From NCBI RefSeq assembly GCF_000002235.5, contig NW_022145604.1, forward strand, positions 1,406,839 to 1,470,838: a DNA stretch of 64,000 nucleotides, read 5' to 3'. The DNA is from Strongylocentrotus purpuratus. Lineage: Eukaryota; Echinodermata; Echinoidea; Camarodonta; Strongylocentrotidae. The stretch's first letter is position 1; each line of letters opens with the position of its first letter. The position numbers and the translations under genes were made by a program. Positions 24,531-35,179 of the stretch are shown in pieces. Under the pieces are notes generated by a model. The model was not told the DNA's origin. It saw only the letters and a program-made list of their open reading frames with translations, and searched no databases.

Positions 24531-24890
24531 TTAAAGGCATCGTTTAACAATGTTAAATCTGAGATACACGACCGTACGTGTTATCAGTGTCTGTGATATC
24601 GTTTAATATTGAAGCCCTTTAAAATGATCTAAAAGCGCCTCAGAAAAAAAAAAATCTCTGAGTGACCGGTTTTACCATACTCATTTTCCCCAATGAACTG
24701 TTGTGTTACGGAAACCGTTAAGAAAACGCAAAATTTGATTTCGATCTCCAATTATAAATATCTTGATAATCAGACAGGCGATCGGCTTGAAAAAGTCATG
24801 GGGTTTCTAACTGACCTAAAGGTTTATAATTATCATTGCAGCATGAGCTAAATCCAGGATTTTGTTTCAGAATCTGAGACAAAATTACCG
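24531..24890 (+). repeat. Dispersed repeat, copy A
   Basis: Starts ttaaaggcatcgtttaacaa and runs to gaatctgagacaaaattacc. It is homologous in inverted orientation to 63204-63584. Shared blocks include tgaccggttttaccatactc, cagacaggcgatcgg and tgacctaaaggtttataatt. Its TTAAAGG edge resembles other TTAA-type miniature elements here. Confidence 0.75.
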
Positions 24891-24894
24891 GATG

Positions 24895-26742
24895 CTTTAT
24901 TATAGACGTGATTGTTATCAGGTTTCATTGAGAAGGTGAACTCATTTCTATCATTACCCTGTAAGCAGGACATGTACATCTGCTTCTTAGTTTTGCTTTC
25001 CAGAGGGTATCATATCTACTCGGAGACTGATTAAAAGTCCTATATTTCACCACTTTTCTGGGTATGATATGCAAGTTTGGCATGATCAATAATACACAGA
25101 CATATCCATTACATTATCAGGATTGAATTGGTCCTGGCTAGCACTTAGTAGTCTCAAGAAATAAGAAATAAGAAATAAGGGCGTAATTGGGGCACAGATT
25201 GGCTCCACCTACATGTACGCGTATTTGGCAGAGGGTAGTGCTATTGTAGCAGAATTGCACCTTTAATTCTAAGTGTGTACCGTCAAAATATGGAGACACT
25301 ACATTTATCGTTTAGCCTTGAACAATGTTTATGACGTACTAATTGCACAAAAAAAAATATTTCTGATATTCCTTTGTTTTACTTCTCCATAAATGTTTCA
25401 TCAAAAGCTTACCAGTTTTTCTAGTGTTACATTACAAGTAACCTTTAAAGAGAAGGTTCATTGATTTAAAAAACTAACTTTAATGTCATCATTGCAAAAG
25501 TGACACTTTGATTGGCCAAGGTTATCAAAAGCCAGTGCTTGGAAACATTCCAAGTAATGATTATTAACAATTACAAAATGCTTAGATACAGCCCCGACAT
25601 AGCACCTGAAAAGCTCCCCGGTCGCTACTGAGATATGACGTCACATGTTGAACATGATGTGCACAAGCAGACGATGTCCCATGACATCTCACACAATTTC
25701 AGTGCCTGTTTTGTTATCTTTTCTTCAGTTATTTCTCTTACTTCAATACCTTCAGGCAAAATGTTTAATCTATAGCCTCACTCTTAACACCGTGCATGGT
25801 ATTATTTTGATGAAAAAATGCAAGGATTTAAAAAAAAAAAAATCCGTCGCTTGTAAACAAAATAAGATGCCATTGTATTTTCAGCTGCATACACCGCGGC
25901 AGATTCGGCGTTTCAAGAGGGAACAATAATGACGTCCAGCTATCATTCCGGAGGTTTTTTAATTTGAAAGTGTGGTTTCTTTGATCGTTCATTAACCCAT
26001 ATCCTGTGTATTTACAAACAAAAGAATTTAGTTATCAGAATGGGGGTCATATCCCTTTTTGAATGGTGTAAAATTCCATCACATTTATTTACACTAAACT
26101 CATTATAATTTGAGAAATATAAGCATTGCAATTATGTTCATTCTTTATGGGATGTCGTCTGCTTGGGCAGGGTTGGTTCATATTGTGACGGCATGAAAAC
26201 TTTTTTTTCCGGCGAATCTCTATCATATCCCAGATGCTATGGAGGTTGTTTTATTTGTATTTTTATAAACCACCCGATATGTAGTTGACCTAAAACTTGC
26301 ATAATAGTCATCTAATAGCTTACCAGTTTCTAGTAATACGCTATTTGCCGTATTTGTGATTTTCTATGAACCCGCACTTTAAGGACAACGGTCCATGCAT
26401 ACTCAGCAACCTACATGTATGTTATAATGGTGCAGTGTTTTAGTACACTCATCGTTTTTTTCCTATTTACGTTTTGAGGGTTGAAAAAATCTCCTCAAGA
26501 ATTACCAGCAAATTGATATAGGAGAACACTTCCCATTTGTCCAAAAAAGGTTGAACGAATATCATCCAATCATACGATTGGTGAGTGCGCGTGTGCGTAT
26601 AGTTTGATCACGATTCTTTTATTTTTCTAAGGGTATGACATTTCTCCAAAGAATGAGGGACATTTTTCCTGTAAGAAGATTGGTTTCACAAATCTATTTT
26701 TCCTGAAGGTCATGCATATCACTAGTATTTCTTCTTTGTCAG
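24895..26742. other. Unassigned, with possible element edges
   Basis: ctttaaagagaaggttcatt (25446) and ctttaaggacaacggtcc (26380) resemble edges of the TTTAAAG-type elements, and both follow a gcttaccagttt..ctagt word. No complete element was delimited. Confidence 0.4.
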
Positions 26743-27013
26743 CTCAGCTGTGGTGGATATTTCATTCATACCCCGCTGGATATTCGGTTAGATGAAAGGA
26801 ACGCCAATTCAGGGCGATCCACTCTAAACAGTACGGTGCGGTTAAGGTGGGAGGGAAGCGATTGTGGGTGCCCGTAGGATACGAACACATCTTCATATCA
26901 TTTACCGGGAGGGTCATGACTGGAATCATCGACCGTGTCAGGTAACCTTGATTCACCGGACACCCTTCTATAACACCAGACCCTGCCAGTTGAAACACGA
27001 TGACTAATTCCAT
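26743..27013. other. GC-rich island, open in several frames
   Basis: A locally GC- and CpG-richer stretch. On the plus strand it starts after a strong acceptor (tatttcttctttgtcag, ending 26742) and includes GTGTCAG|gtaacc at 26941, but no plus frame is open all the way. One plus frame has an attractive 49-codon run (KVGGKRLWVPVGYEHIFISF). On the minus strand an 83-codon frame starts at 27013 in an ideal start context (ACCATGG) and ends at 26762 (MELVIVFQLAGSGVIEGCPV at the start). The strand is unresolved. It could be an exon, a regulatory island, or chance openness from higher GC. Confidence 0.2.
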
Positions 27014-27019
27014 GGTCAA

Positions 27020-27759
27020 ACCGGAAAGATCGATGTTATTGAGAAAAACAGTCTAGGAAACGCTTTAGATTGTTGCATTTCCCCTCAAGCCTTCTCGCGA
27101 AGCTCTCTCGTTTTTAATATTGGACAGGCCGGAGAGGAATAGCGTCCGATTATGCCTGTAGAACAACCATCAGAGGCAAACTCTTGTTGTTGTATGAGTG
27201 GCGTAGCAAGCAAGCATACATTCCAAAGTGGTTTCAATTGACAACTAATTCAATCTATCCGTCGTATATATTTCACGTCACGTTCAAATGATCGAGACAG
27301 TTCTGTAAAACAAAAGAATGCTCATTATAGGCACATCCGGATAACACGGGTCCCGAGTCTATTCGTTATCCGTTTTTTTACCGTTAATTTTTATTACGCT
27401 ATCATGTTAACAATCTGGTAAGATAAATGCCTTAAAAAACCTTTGCATTTATTATTTTATTAAAGGTTACTGTCAGAATACAACCTGTCAAACCCGAATA
27501 CCAATCAAGAGTGTACCCCTCCGAGGGTTACCCCTCTGTCCACCCCCCTCAATTGATTGATACCCCTGGCTACGATCATATGACACCCCTTATATATATT
27601 GATGGAGTACATGGCGCCGGTCTGGCTCTTCTTTCAAGGTCAATACAGACTGGACATTGAAACGCCACTCCCTTTCTACTTTTTGTCTTCAAGACCATGA
27701 TCATACCTTGTAGTTTCATACCGTATGATACATGTTTCATCTCCCCTCCCGTCTCCCCC

Positions 27760-27808
<49 letters not shown>

Positions 27809-28680
27809 TCCCCTCCTTCTTCTCCTCCCCATTCTTCTTCTTCTTGTTTAACTGTTATCATATATTAAGTAGAAATGTGTCGTGGTTGTTGATATTGTCA
27901 ATTTTTACAAAAGTTGCTTACTTTAATTGTATTATTTTGTTTGTATACGCTTTGTGTGAGGGCTACGTGAAAGACTATTATATAATGTGGTGCCTTCCAA
28001 TTTATAGTCGTAATATAAGTGTTGCCAATACTGCTTCCAGAATGTAAAGGGTCTTGGTAACATCAAGGAGGTACTTCTTGGCATTATCATATTCTTTTTT
28101 ATTCAAACCGGGCGTTCAGTTTCGTGCTATGTTTAATACTCCTTGTGAGAAAAGTAGTATCATACTCATTTTTGTGTATGCTGTTTATTTTACTTATCAG
28201 TACATTTTCCCAGATTATCGTCATAACCTATAACTTTATTAGTTAGTTACAGTGAGTTAGAAATGTTTTCCGATTCCGTGCAACACAGGCATACAAGCGT
28301 GGAAATCATTCGATAAAGTAACGTAAAAATGATAATGGACATTCTGAAATTTTTATTCAACTTTAGCATGCCCCAAAAATGATAATTATATCTATGTTAC
28401 TAGTAACCCCTTTTGACATATTTGTTTTGCTTGATTGAAAATGCATAAAAAATAATTTGATTGGATATTCGAGTAGTACACTTCAAAGCCAGATGATGGT
28501 GAAATTGCGCTGTATCCAAATATCCAAATCTGATTACCATTATACTTTACTAGTGTACTCATTATTGACATCCCATTAGCTCACTGTGAAATGGCATTAA
28601 ATCTGAAAAGGTTTTGTTTAGTGACTAACATTTCGAATTTCTACTCTTTGACAATTTGGTAAAAGACAACTCCACCACGA
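27020..28680. other. Unassigned apart from the CT tract
   Basis: No supported genes. The frames over the CT tract are low complexity. Confidence 0.5.
27740..27846 (+). repeat. CT microsatellite and polypyrimidine tract
   Basis: Perfect (CT)n at about 27764-27803, then TTC/TCC-rich pyrimidines to 27846. Confidence 0.95.
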
Positions 28681-28681
28681 C

Positions 28682-29076
28682 TTTAAAGAGAAGGTTGAGT
28701 TCTGGGAAGAGGTGAAAATAAATTGTGAGCGTTATCATTCTTATTATGCAAGTGTGGAAGAACATCAGACAAGACATGTTCCCTGAAAAGCATGGCTCTT
28801 CAAATGCCTTTATATTCTAAATATGTCGTGTAACTCGTAAAACTCGGGGTAGGTTTTTTACGCCACGTGTTCGTGTAGTCCCATATACATCTTTCTGTGT
28901 ACAGTGTTTGTAACTTTACCAAGACTTAGCCAAATTTCTTATCATTTTGATGATTCCAGAACCTTGCAATATACACACAAATTCTTATATGCTAGATGAT
29001 CAATCTTTTCTGGTCGATTTCACACCGTTTCTTTCACAATGCAATCGCATGACCAGAACTCAACTTCATCTTTAAA
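28682..29076. mobile_element. Inverted-repeat element, TTTAAAG type
   Basis: The left end reads TTTAAAGAGAAGGTTGAGTT and the right end is the complement of TTTAAAGATGAAGTTGAGTT, so the terminal repeats are about 25 bp with few mismatches. Internal blocks (cttgtaact..., acgtttcttt-acaatgcaatcgca) recur in the element at 22511-22765, making this the better-preserved of two copies. Confidence 0.75.
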
Positions 29077-29529
29077 AATTCGATATCACGAAAGAAGATC
29101 ATTGTTATTAGGGTTCGAATTACTTTTTTAGAATTTCTCCATTTCATATTCAACAATGTAGGCCTAGTCGTCTATCACATCTCTTTCTCTCCCTTTATCT
29201 CTCTTTCTCTCCACATACTTACCAGTTTATTTTTCTCTATACCTTTTACTATATATTTCCTACGTTTCCAACATTCATATCCCCTTCTCTTTATCTTTCT
29301 TTCCCTTACCGCATGATAAGACACGATTTGATAAGTTTAGTTCTCCACTTTTAATCCGCCCTTATTTTAATAAGTTCAGTTTAATAAATTGCCATGCCTT
29401 TAATAGGACGACCTGGTTTCATGTATGTAAATACAATAAAATAATGATTTCCACTGAATTCCCACTGTGTTTGAAATCAATATCATTAAGGCCCGATATG
29501 GAATTGGAGCGAGAGAATATACATACGCA

Positions 29530-29592
29530 TAAATAATACTAATACAAACGTTACATATAAAGCACTTACCACCGAAGTCTCTAAGCGCTATA
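29530..29592 (-). mobile_element. SINE tail fragment
   Basis: acatataaagcacttaccac followed by gtctctaagcgctat shows the paired-agcgc tail motif in reverse, slightly degraded. Confidence 0.45.
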
Positions 29593-30107
29593 ACAAACAA
29601 AATACAATGATAAACAATTACATATTAAACAAAACAAAAAGTGCAAATAAACCTCCAAAGTACAATACATATAAAATACACATTAATGTGAACTGAGTAT
29701 TAAAGTTAATCATCAAAATCATATATAGCAACGACACAAGTAAAACACAAGTTGTTTAAAACAAAAATCACACCCGCCTTTCCACTCGGTTTATGGAAAG
29801 ATCGCATAAAGGAAGACGTAATATCATGTACAAAAAAAAATCGCCATATTGTACACAGGGGCGTTTTACATGTAGATCATGTATTCCGAAGGAGGGGGAG
29901 GGAGGGGGTGGGTGGATAATTCATTAATTTCCTTTTCTTTGGTTTCTATTGAATTATTTATGCATACGTGAGGAAAATATGCACCCGTCCCTGTTTCAAC
30001 ATTTCTATAATATAGTATAGACTGGAAGCTAAAGCTAGATTTGTTTAGAAACCCGTTTAAACATCTTTCTTGACGGCGGATAACAAGAGGAGCTGGCTTG
30101 CCTGGAA

Positions 30108-30371
30108 ATGAAGCAAAGCAAGGCTAATGATGCATTTATACCTGACGTGGATCTTCTTTCTCTGGGAGATATGTTTTATGGTGATCTTCTGAGTGGCGAC
30201 ACAAATCTGTGTTTATCATGTCTGGATATTTTTGAAATTTCGCATAATATGAGAGATCATGAAATCATTAAATGCCGCACAAATAATCTCCCTGTGCCAT
30301 ATCGCATTTATCATGGCATACATATCACCAAGGTAGTCAGCAATATGTTCATGTTTCTATTGTGTAGATGA
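30108..30371 (+). CDS. Weak candidate ORF, 87 codons
   Basis: Starts at ATG (context gaaATGA, with A at -3) and has an in-frame stop 9 codons upstream. The product is acidic in its first third (PDVDLLSLGDMFYGDLLSGD) and has a CLSC pair and a basic end. A possible donor (CACCAAG|gtagtc) lies near codon 75. No homolog is recognised. It could be a first coding exon or chance. Confidence 0.15.
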   Translation: MKQSKANDAFIPDVDLLSLGDMFYGDLLSGDTNLCLSCLDIFEISHNMRDHEIIKCRTNNLPVPYRIYHGIHITKVVSNMFMFLLCR

Positions 30372-33090
30372 CTTTTACCGGTGTAAGAAACCAAGAACGG
30401 AAATGTGTCATTTCGCAAAGGTATCGTGGTACTCAAAGCAATTTATCCGTCAATGGATGACAATTAATGTATTTTGTTTTGTGCTTAATTGCGCGTGTGG
30501 CAACCGAGCGATCGTGTAGCCTAAGAAGAAGAACGACCTTTTATTAAACAATGTAAAGGTTTACATTCATTTCTTTAACAATTAAACTAAGCTTCCATTG
30601 TCCTTTTCCGCATTTGTGACGTTATAAAACATTTTGATATTTTACATGATCAGAAACTCATGCCTGCCTCCCACACAAATGTTTTTGTTTTTTTTATCTG
30701 TTCAATACTGCGGTAAGGGATATTCATTTTTAATGAGTCTCTGTCAGATGATTCCCTGGATAAAAAGGAATAGAGAGAGAGTTTAATAGTCTCCCTATTC
30801 TACACAACATTTAATAAATCTTTTTTGGTTAAATATCGCTGTTTTAAACTGATCAGGAAAAGTTCATCTCATTTGGAAGGAGCCGATGTGTTCCTAGATG
30901 GAGCGATGTCATGTTGAAACATTGTAGAATGGAGGACTGGTAATCATGAAGTGGGGGTAAACCTGTCTGAAGAGTGACGAGTAAGTGAGGGGGTAGTGAT
31001 GATCGCATTCAGCCGTAGGGATTTCTCGCAAGAGCACAGACACGCTTCTCATAGAGAAGGTATGTGAGATTTAACGGAGACAATGTTAGGATGTTCTATT
31101 TCTATTTTTTGTTTTAGTTTAGCGAACGAGCAGTGATAAGAGTGACTTATATTACTGTTGTAGGCCTACAGATCGTTATCAACTGATTATTTCTTGCAAA
31201 TTGGAGAGGGGGTAGTTGCACATGTCATTGTCCCTCCATCATCCGTTTGGGTGGGGGATGTATACCTCTAACCTCCTGGATTTACGCCCGTGTAATAATG
31301 AAAGGCCAGAGCGACCGGTAATACGATAGAAAAACAATATGAACACTCTAGCCGGGGTAGAACACCCCAGCAGCGTGCACTGTTCTTTAATATTGCTTCT
31401 AATTGAGTCACAAGTCGTTAGTTTTCCCCTTGACCTCTCAATATCTTTGAAATGAAAATGAATAAAGACAGTAGAGTAATTGTTAAGCGCCAACAAGGAA
31501 TTCAACAAGACCGACAACCTCTATTAAGAGTTATTGGACGGTAAAACTAATTAGGGGAAATATTGCTTATGTCATTAACCATTTTGCTACATTAACTTTC
31601 ACGATGGGTTTTCATCAAGCATGAAACGTCTATAGCTGCATTGTATATTAGTCTCATAGCTGCGTAGCCTTTTATGTAGAACGTGATGATTATGAAGGCC
31701 GAGAAAAATTTTGTCAAATTATGAGTACTTAGTCGTCAAGCTCCAATTTTTAACTTCATATAATGTAAAGAGTGACTTCAAATTAGCTTCATTTCCGTTC
31801 CAGACTCCAGTGTTTACATCTCATTGAAAATAATTTGATCTAATAAAGTAAGTCGCCCGTATAATATTATACATTATGAATGGACGGAGGAATACTCTTG
31901 TGAACAATCGCAGCAGTCATAAATTGCTTCGACTGGAGAGAATAATAGCTTGATATTTATTAATAAAAAAATTTGACCTCTTATTGATTCAATAAACCAG
32001 CTTGTGCAAGACTCGTTATGGAGACCTCGGAGAGAATGCATTGTGATGTGACCTCTTGCTTTATTCCATAGCTCATATCCGCATGTAATGTAGTTTGAAT
32101 TGGAGTATAGTATTTTTCTTTGAATTTAGCTACGGCAGGCATTAATTTATTTACGGAAACTGCAATCATGTCTAATAGCAATTATAACTCTATATCCGAA
32201 GCACTTCACGAGATGCGTTATTAAAACTGTAATTTAACTATAACTACCAGGACACAAAGCCTACTGTAAATGGCGTTGTAAAGTACTTTTTTTTTTTTTA
32301 ATATCTTGTTATTTGTCATCATTTATAATTACTAAGGTTTTTTCCCTCATAAATTATATCTGGCTCAAGACTTTTTAAGAACATAAATCGCATACCAGAG
32401 TATAAGTCCAAGTTAAAAATATAACTAAATTTTACAATGTAATTGACTTTTTTTCTACAACAATAAACTATCAATGTTCTGTAGATTTGTGACGTCCTTT
32501 GAGAGACCATTGTTGTTGTTGGTAATAGTTTAATGGCGTTCATTCAGTATTGAACATATACGCCATATCTTCAGTTTTGTAAGAAAATCAGTTATACATA
32601 AGAAAACTGAAAATAAAGATGTGTAATGATATAATTCATTAGTCAGTAACGCAATTTATTAGGAGTCTCTGGATGGTTTTCAACTGAGAGACCATTGGTG
32701 AGAGCAACCAGTGGCATGATCGGCCTGTCATAGATCAAGATCAACTTAATTCGATCTTAGTCTTTGTGACCCCCCCCCCCTCCCAGGTCAGACTCAATAC
32801 TGTTCATATCTACTGTAGATAACTCATATGGAATCAGATCAAGAGATCAAAATATTATACTTCGGCCTTTAAAGTTTTATTTTGTCATTTTCAGCCATTT
32901 ATACAGTAAGTTGCTTAGATATTTCCGAGAACAAGGATTACTTTGATTAATGAAGCATACGAGGGCTTATATTATCACTATATGACTAGATTCTCATTAG
33001 CTTGGAATGGATACGATCATTCTCAGCTGTGTATCAGGGTGTGAGGTAAATCGGAAGACTCACTGTGTTAACACAGGCGTGTTGACGTGG
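30372..33090. other. Unassigned
   Basis: No recognisable repeat ends or coding signals; a few short frames at chance level. Confidence 0.5.
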
Positions 33091-33305
33091 GGTTGATGTG
33101 GTCTAGTGGATAACGTCCCCGTACTGTGAACCACGAGGTACGGGATTCGAATCCCTGTCGCAGCATTAAGGTCCTTTAGCAAGACAGTAATCAGCATTTG
33201 CAAGACTCTATCCAGGTGTAGTAAGTGGGTACCTGGTATGATTCAATTTTGAATACACTAAGCGCCACAGTAATTGGAACTTCTGTCGAGATAATAATGA
33301 TTAGA
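33091..33305 (+). mobile_element. tRNA-derived SINE
   Basis: The head contains Pol III A-box tggtctagtgg and B-box ggattcgaatccc with a His-like anticodon loop (CTGTGAA), but the acceptor stem does not pair, so it is not a tRNA gene. The body (gcaagacagtaatcagcatttgc, ...gtgggtacctggta) and the end (taagcgcc ... ataataatgatt) match the sea-urchin-type SINE layout. Several tail fragments in the window share the agcgc motif. Confidence 0.75.
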
Positions 33306-33640
33306 ACATAATGAGCTGTACGCTATACATGAACAGAATCCCATTTTTTCATTCATACCATGCATCTCCTTTCCCCGGGACAGAACGACTACAAGAATAC
33401 TCAAGATTCATGCTTAGAAAGTGTCGTCATCATTTTCATGGTGGCAAGAATATTTGTAAGCTAATAAACATGTCTCTCCAAGTTTTATCGATAGTATTGA
33501 TTTATGTCAAACGAAAGTGACTTTTGCACCCACATACTTTTCCGCGGTGTCTTGATACATGTATATGTTCGAATGCGTTTGTTTGCATGCGTAGTGTGTG
33601 TGCGCAAGTATGTTTGAGTGGGTTTGTGCACGGTATACTG

Positions 33641-33955
33641 TACAGTGCGTCCCAGAAAAAAACGAAACCGAGAAATATCGATTTTTTTTTATTATAACTA
33701 AGTCACATTTATAATTAATAAATGACACATATTTGGAAAGCTTAGATCCTCCTCTTTTATTTGATGCAACTCATATGATGCATATTTCACGCATGAGTGA
33801 TTAAAATGAATTTGAAGAGAGGAAATCAAAAATTCATTTGGCGGACGGTATCTGAATTTCAAAGAGAAAATCACAGTTCTGGGAAGTTGAGTTTTTGCCC
33901 TTTCATATGACACCTCAATCAGGAAAAATGAGCAAGGAATGACAAAGTTCTGTTT
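33641..33955 (+). mobile_element. Possible DNA-transposon end fragment
   Basis: Begins tacagtgcgtcccagaaaaa followed by acgaaaccgagaaatatcg, a sequence I recall as a recurrent transposon-like end in marine invertebrates. No complementary end was found nearby. The right limit is uncertain. Confidence 0.3.
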
Positions 33956-34044
33956 GTCTAAAGTAGTGCTTGCATTTCCATAATTTTATCAAACGAATTC
34001 GTTTTCACTGGCTGCCTGCCGTAGCAACAAGCAGAATTGACAAC

Positions 34045-34128
34045 AGACTTAACTCCGTTTCGTTGACAATCAGACATACATGAAGTCTTTCGTCTACGGC
34101 TGATTGTCAACGAAACGGAGTTGAGTCT
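34045..34128. repeat. Inverted repeat, 29-bp arms
   Basis: Arms 34045-34073 and 34100-34128 (agacttaactccgtttcgtt... and its complement) differ by one base around a 26-nt loop. Confidence 0.75.
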
Positions 34129-34230
34129 TTTGTGAACTCTGTATGGATAGTTTTGTTTATTCATTCAGTTTAGTAGTACACTGTAGATCAGTTGCTACTA
34201 TACAGATATACTGTATGATGCACTTTTTCT

Positions 34231-34330
34231 TAATAATAATAATAAAACATAAGATAAGGCGCCAAATCCACTTGACAGTCAAATGCTCAAGGCGCAGCTT
34301 GTGCAAAAGATGAAAAATACATATATGATA
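34231..34330 (-). mobile_element. SINE-like tail fragment, ggcgcc variant
   Basis: taataataataataaaac precedes ataaggcgccaaatccac and gctcaaggcgcagcttgtgc. This has the same architecture as the other tails but with ggcgc words in place of agcgc, so it is a related subfamily. Confidence 0.45.
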
Positions 34331-34772
34331 CATTTATACAAAGTGCGATAGGAAAGGTACAGACATGAAAAGGTTATGGTAATCAATTATAAGCTAAATT
34401 AAACAGATATTTCTTAAGATATATATGCTTTCATCTGCTAAAAAAAAAAGGGATGGCTAGGTTAGGTTGAAAAAAATTACCAAACCCTCAATGGTGAAAG
34501 TAGACCTTGCCATTCCTCTTATTCTGTATCCCGAAGTAGTGTTGGCAAAATTATGATGATTGGAAAAGGCATTTGTGAATGCATTTTACTCTAGGAGAAA
34601 ATCCATACCCCATTTCTTTTCGGTATTTCCCAATCTTCCACGAAATATGTTAGCCTGTTTTTGTCTTTTCATTTCTTTCATTCAATATCATTGTGGAGTA
34701 TATACCTACTTAAACCGAGACTGTGGTTCAACTTGGAATGAGTGTATACGTTTATCAATGTTACAAGTTTTC

Positions 34773-34787
34773 AAAAAATTGTTAAAA
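34773..34787 (-). terminator. Pol III oligo-T terminators of tRNA-Ala
   Basis: On the minus strand, T4 starts 17 nt past the discriminator base and T6 follows a few bases later. This is the usual Pol III stop signal. Confidence 0.7.
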
Positions 34788-34803
34788 GTATACCACTTTG
34801 ATC

Positions 34804-34875
34804 TGGAGATATCGGGGATTGAACCCGAGGCCTCTCACATGCGAAGCGAGCGCTCTACCACTGAGCTATATCCCC
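34804..34875 (-). tRNA. tRNA-Ala (anticodon CGC)
   Basis: Complete 72-nt cloverleaf read on the minus strand. The 7-bp acceptor stem is GGGGATA/TATCTCC with one G-U pair and discriminator A. The D arm is GCTC-AGTGGTA-GAGC, which carries the internal A box TAGCTCAGTGG. The anticodon stem is CTCGC/GTGAG with loop TTCGCAT, giving anticodon CGC (alanine, GCG codons). The variable loop is 5 nt, and the T arm TCGGG-TTCAATC-CCCGA carries the B box. There is no intron and no encoded CCA, as normal for a eukaryotic tRNA. RNA polymerase III terminators follow downstream on the minus strand: T4 at 34787-34784 and T6 at 34778-34773. All stems pair, so it looks functional rather than a pseudogene. It stands alone, about 65 bp from a long CT microsatellite. 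Intact stems with no SINE body argue against a SINE head. Confidence 0.95.
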
Positions 34876-34939
34876 GCCTATACATAGACTGTGACTGTGA
34901 TTTAACTAATTGGGGGGGGGATCCTGGTACACCGGTCTT

Positions 34940-34941
<2 letters not shown>

Positions 34942-34970
<29 letters not shown>

Positions 34971-35178
34971 ATTTCTCTCTCTCGCTCTCTCCCTCTTTCT
35001 ATCTTTTTTTCTCTGTCTGTCTACCTGTCTCTGTCTCTGTTTCTTTCTCTCCATCTGTCTCTCTCTGTCTCTCTCCTTTTTGTCTAGTTTCTCTACCCTC
35101 ACCCCCATCTCTCTTTCTCTCCCCCCCCCCCCCTCTCTCTCCCCCCTCTCTCTCCCTCCCTCACTCTCCCTCCTTATC
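34942..35178 (+). repeat. Long CT-rich microsatellite
   Basis: Interrupted (CT)n with TGTC, TTTC and C-run variants, preceded by eight or so G at 34911-34920. Confidence 0.95.
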
Positions 35179-35179
35179 A

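Noticed and set aside
29205-29225. Minus-strand donor-like CTG|gtaagtatg
   Set aside because: The sequence behind it has stops in all frames and is pyrimidine-rich low complexity on the plus strand.
29560-29592. Minus-strand donor-like GGTG|gtaagtg
   Set aside because: It lies inside the conserved SINE tail motif, so the match is part of the repeat.
33091-33170. Possible tRNA-His gene
   Set aside because: The A and B boxes and a GTG anticodon loop are present, but the acceptor stem does not pair and a SINE body follows, so it is a SINE head.
34560-35087. Longest open frame (175 codons, plus strand)
   Set aside because: It runs antisense to tRNA-Ala and then through the CT microsatellite, and the encoded tail is Ser/Leu low complexity.
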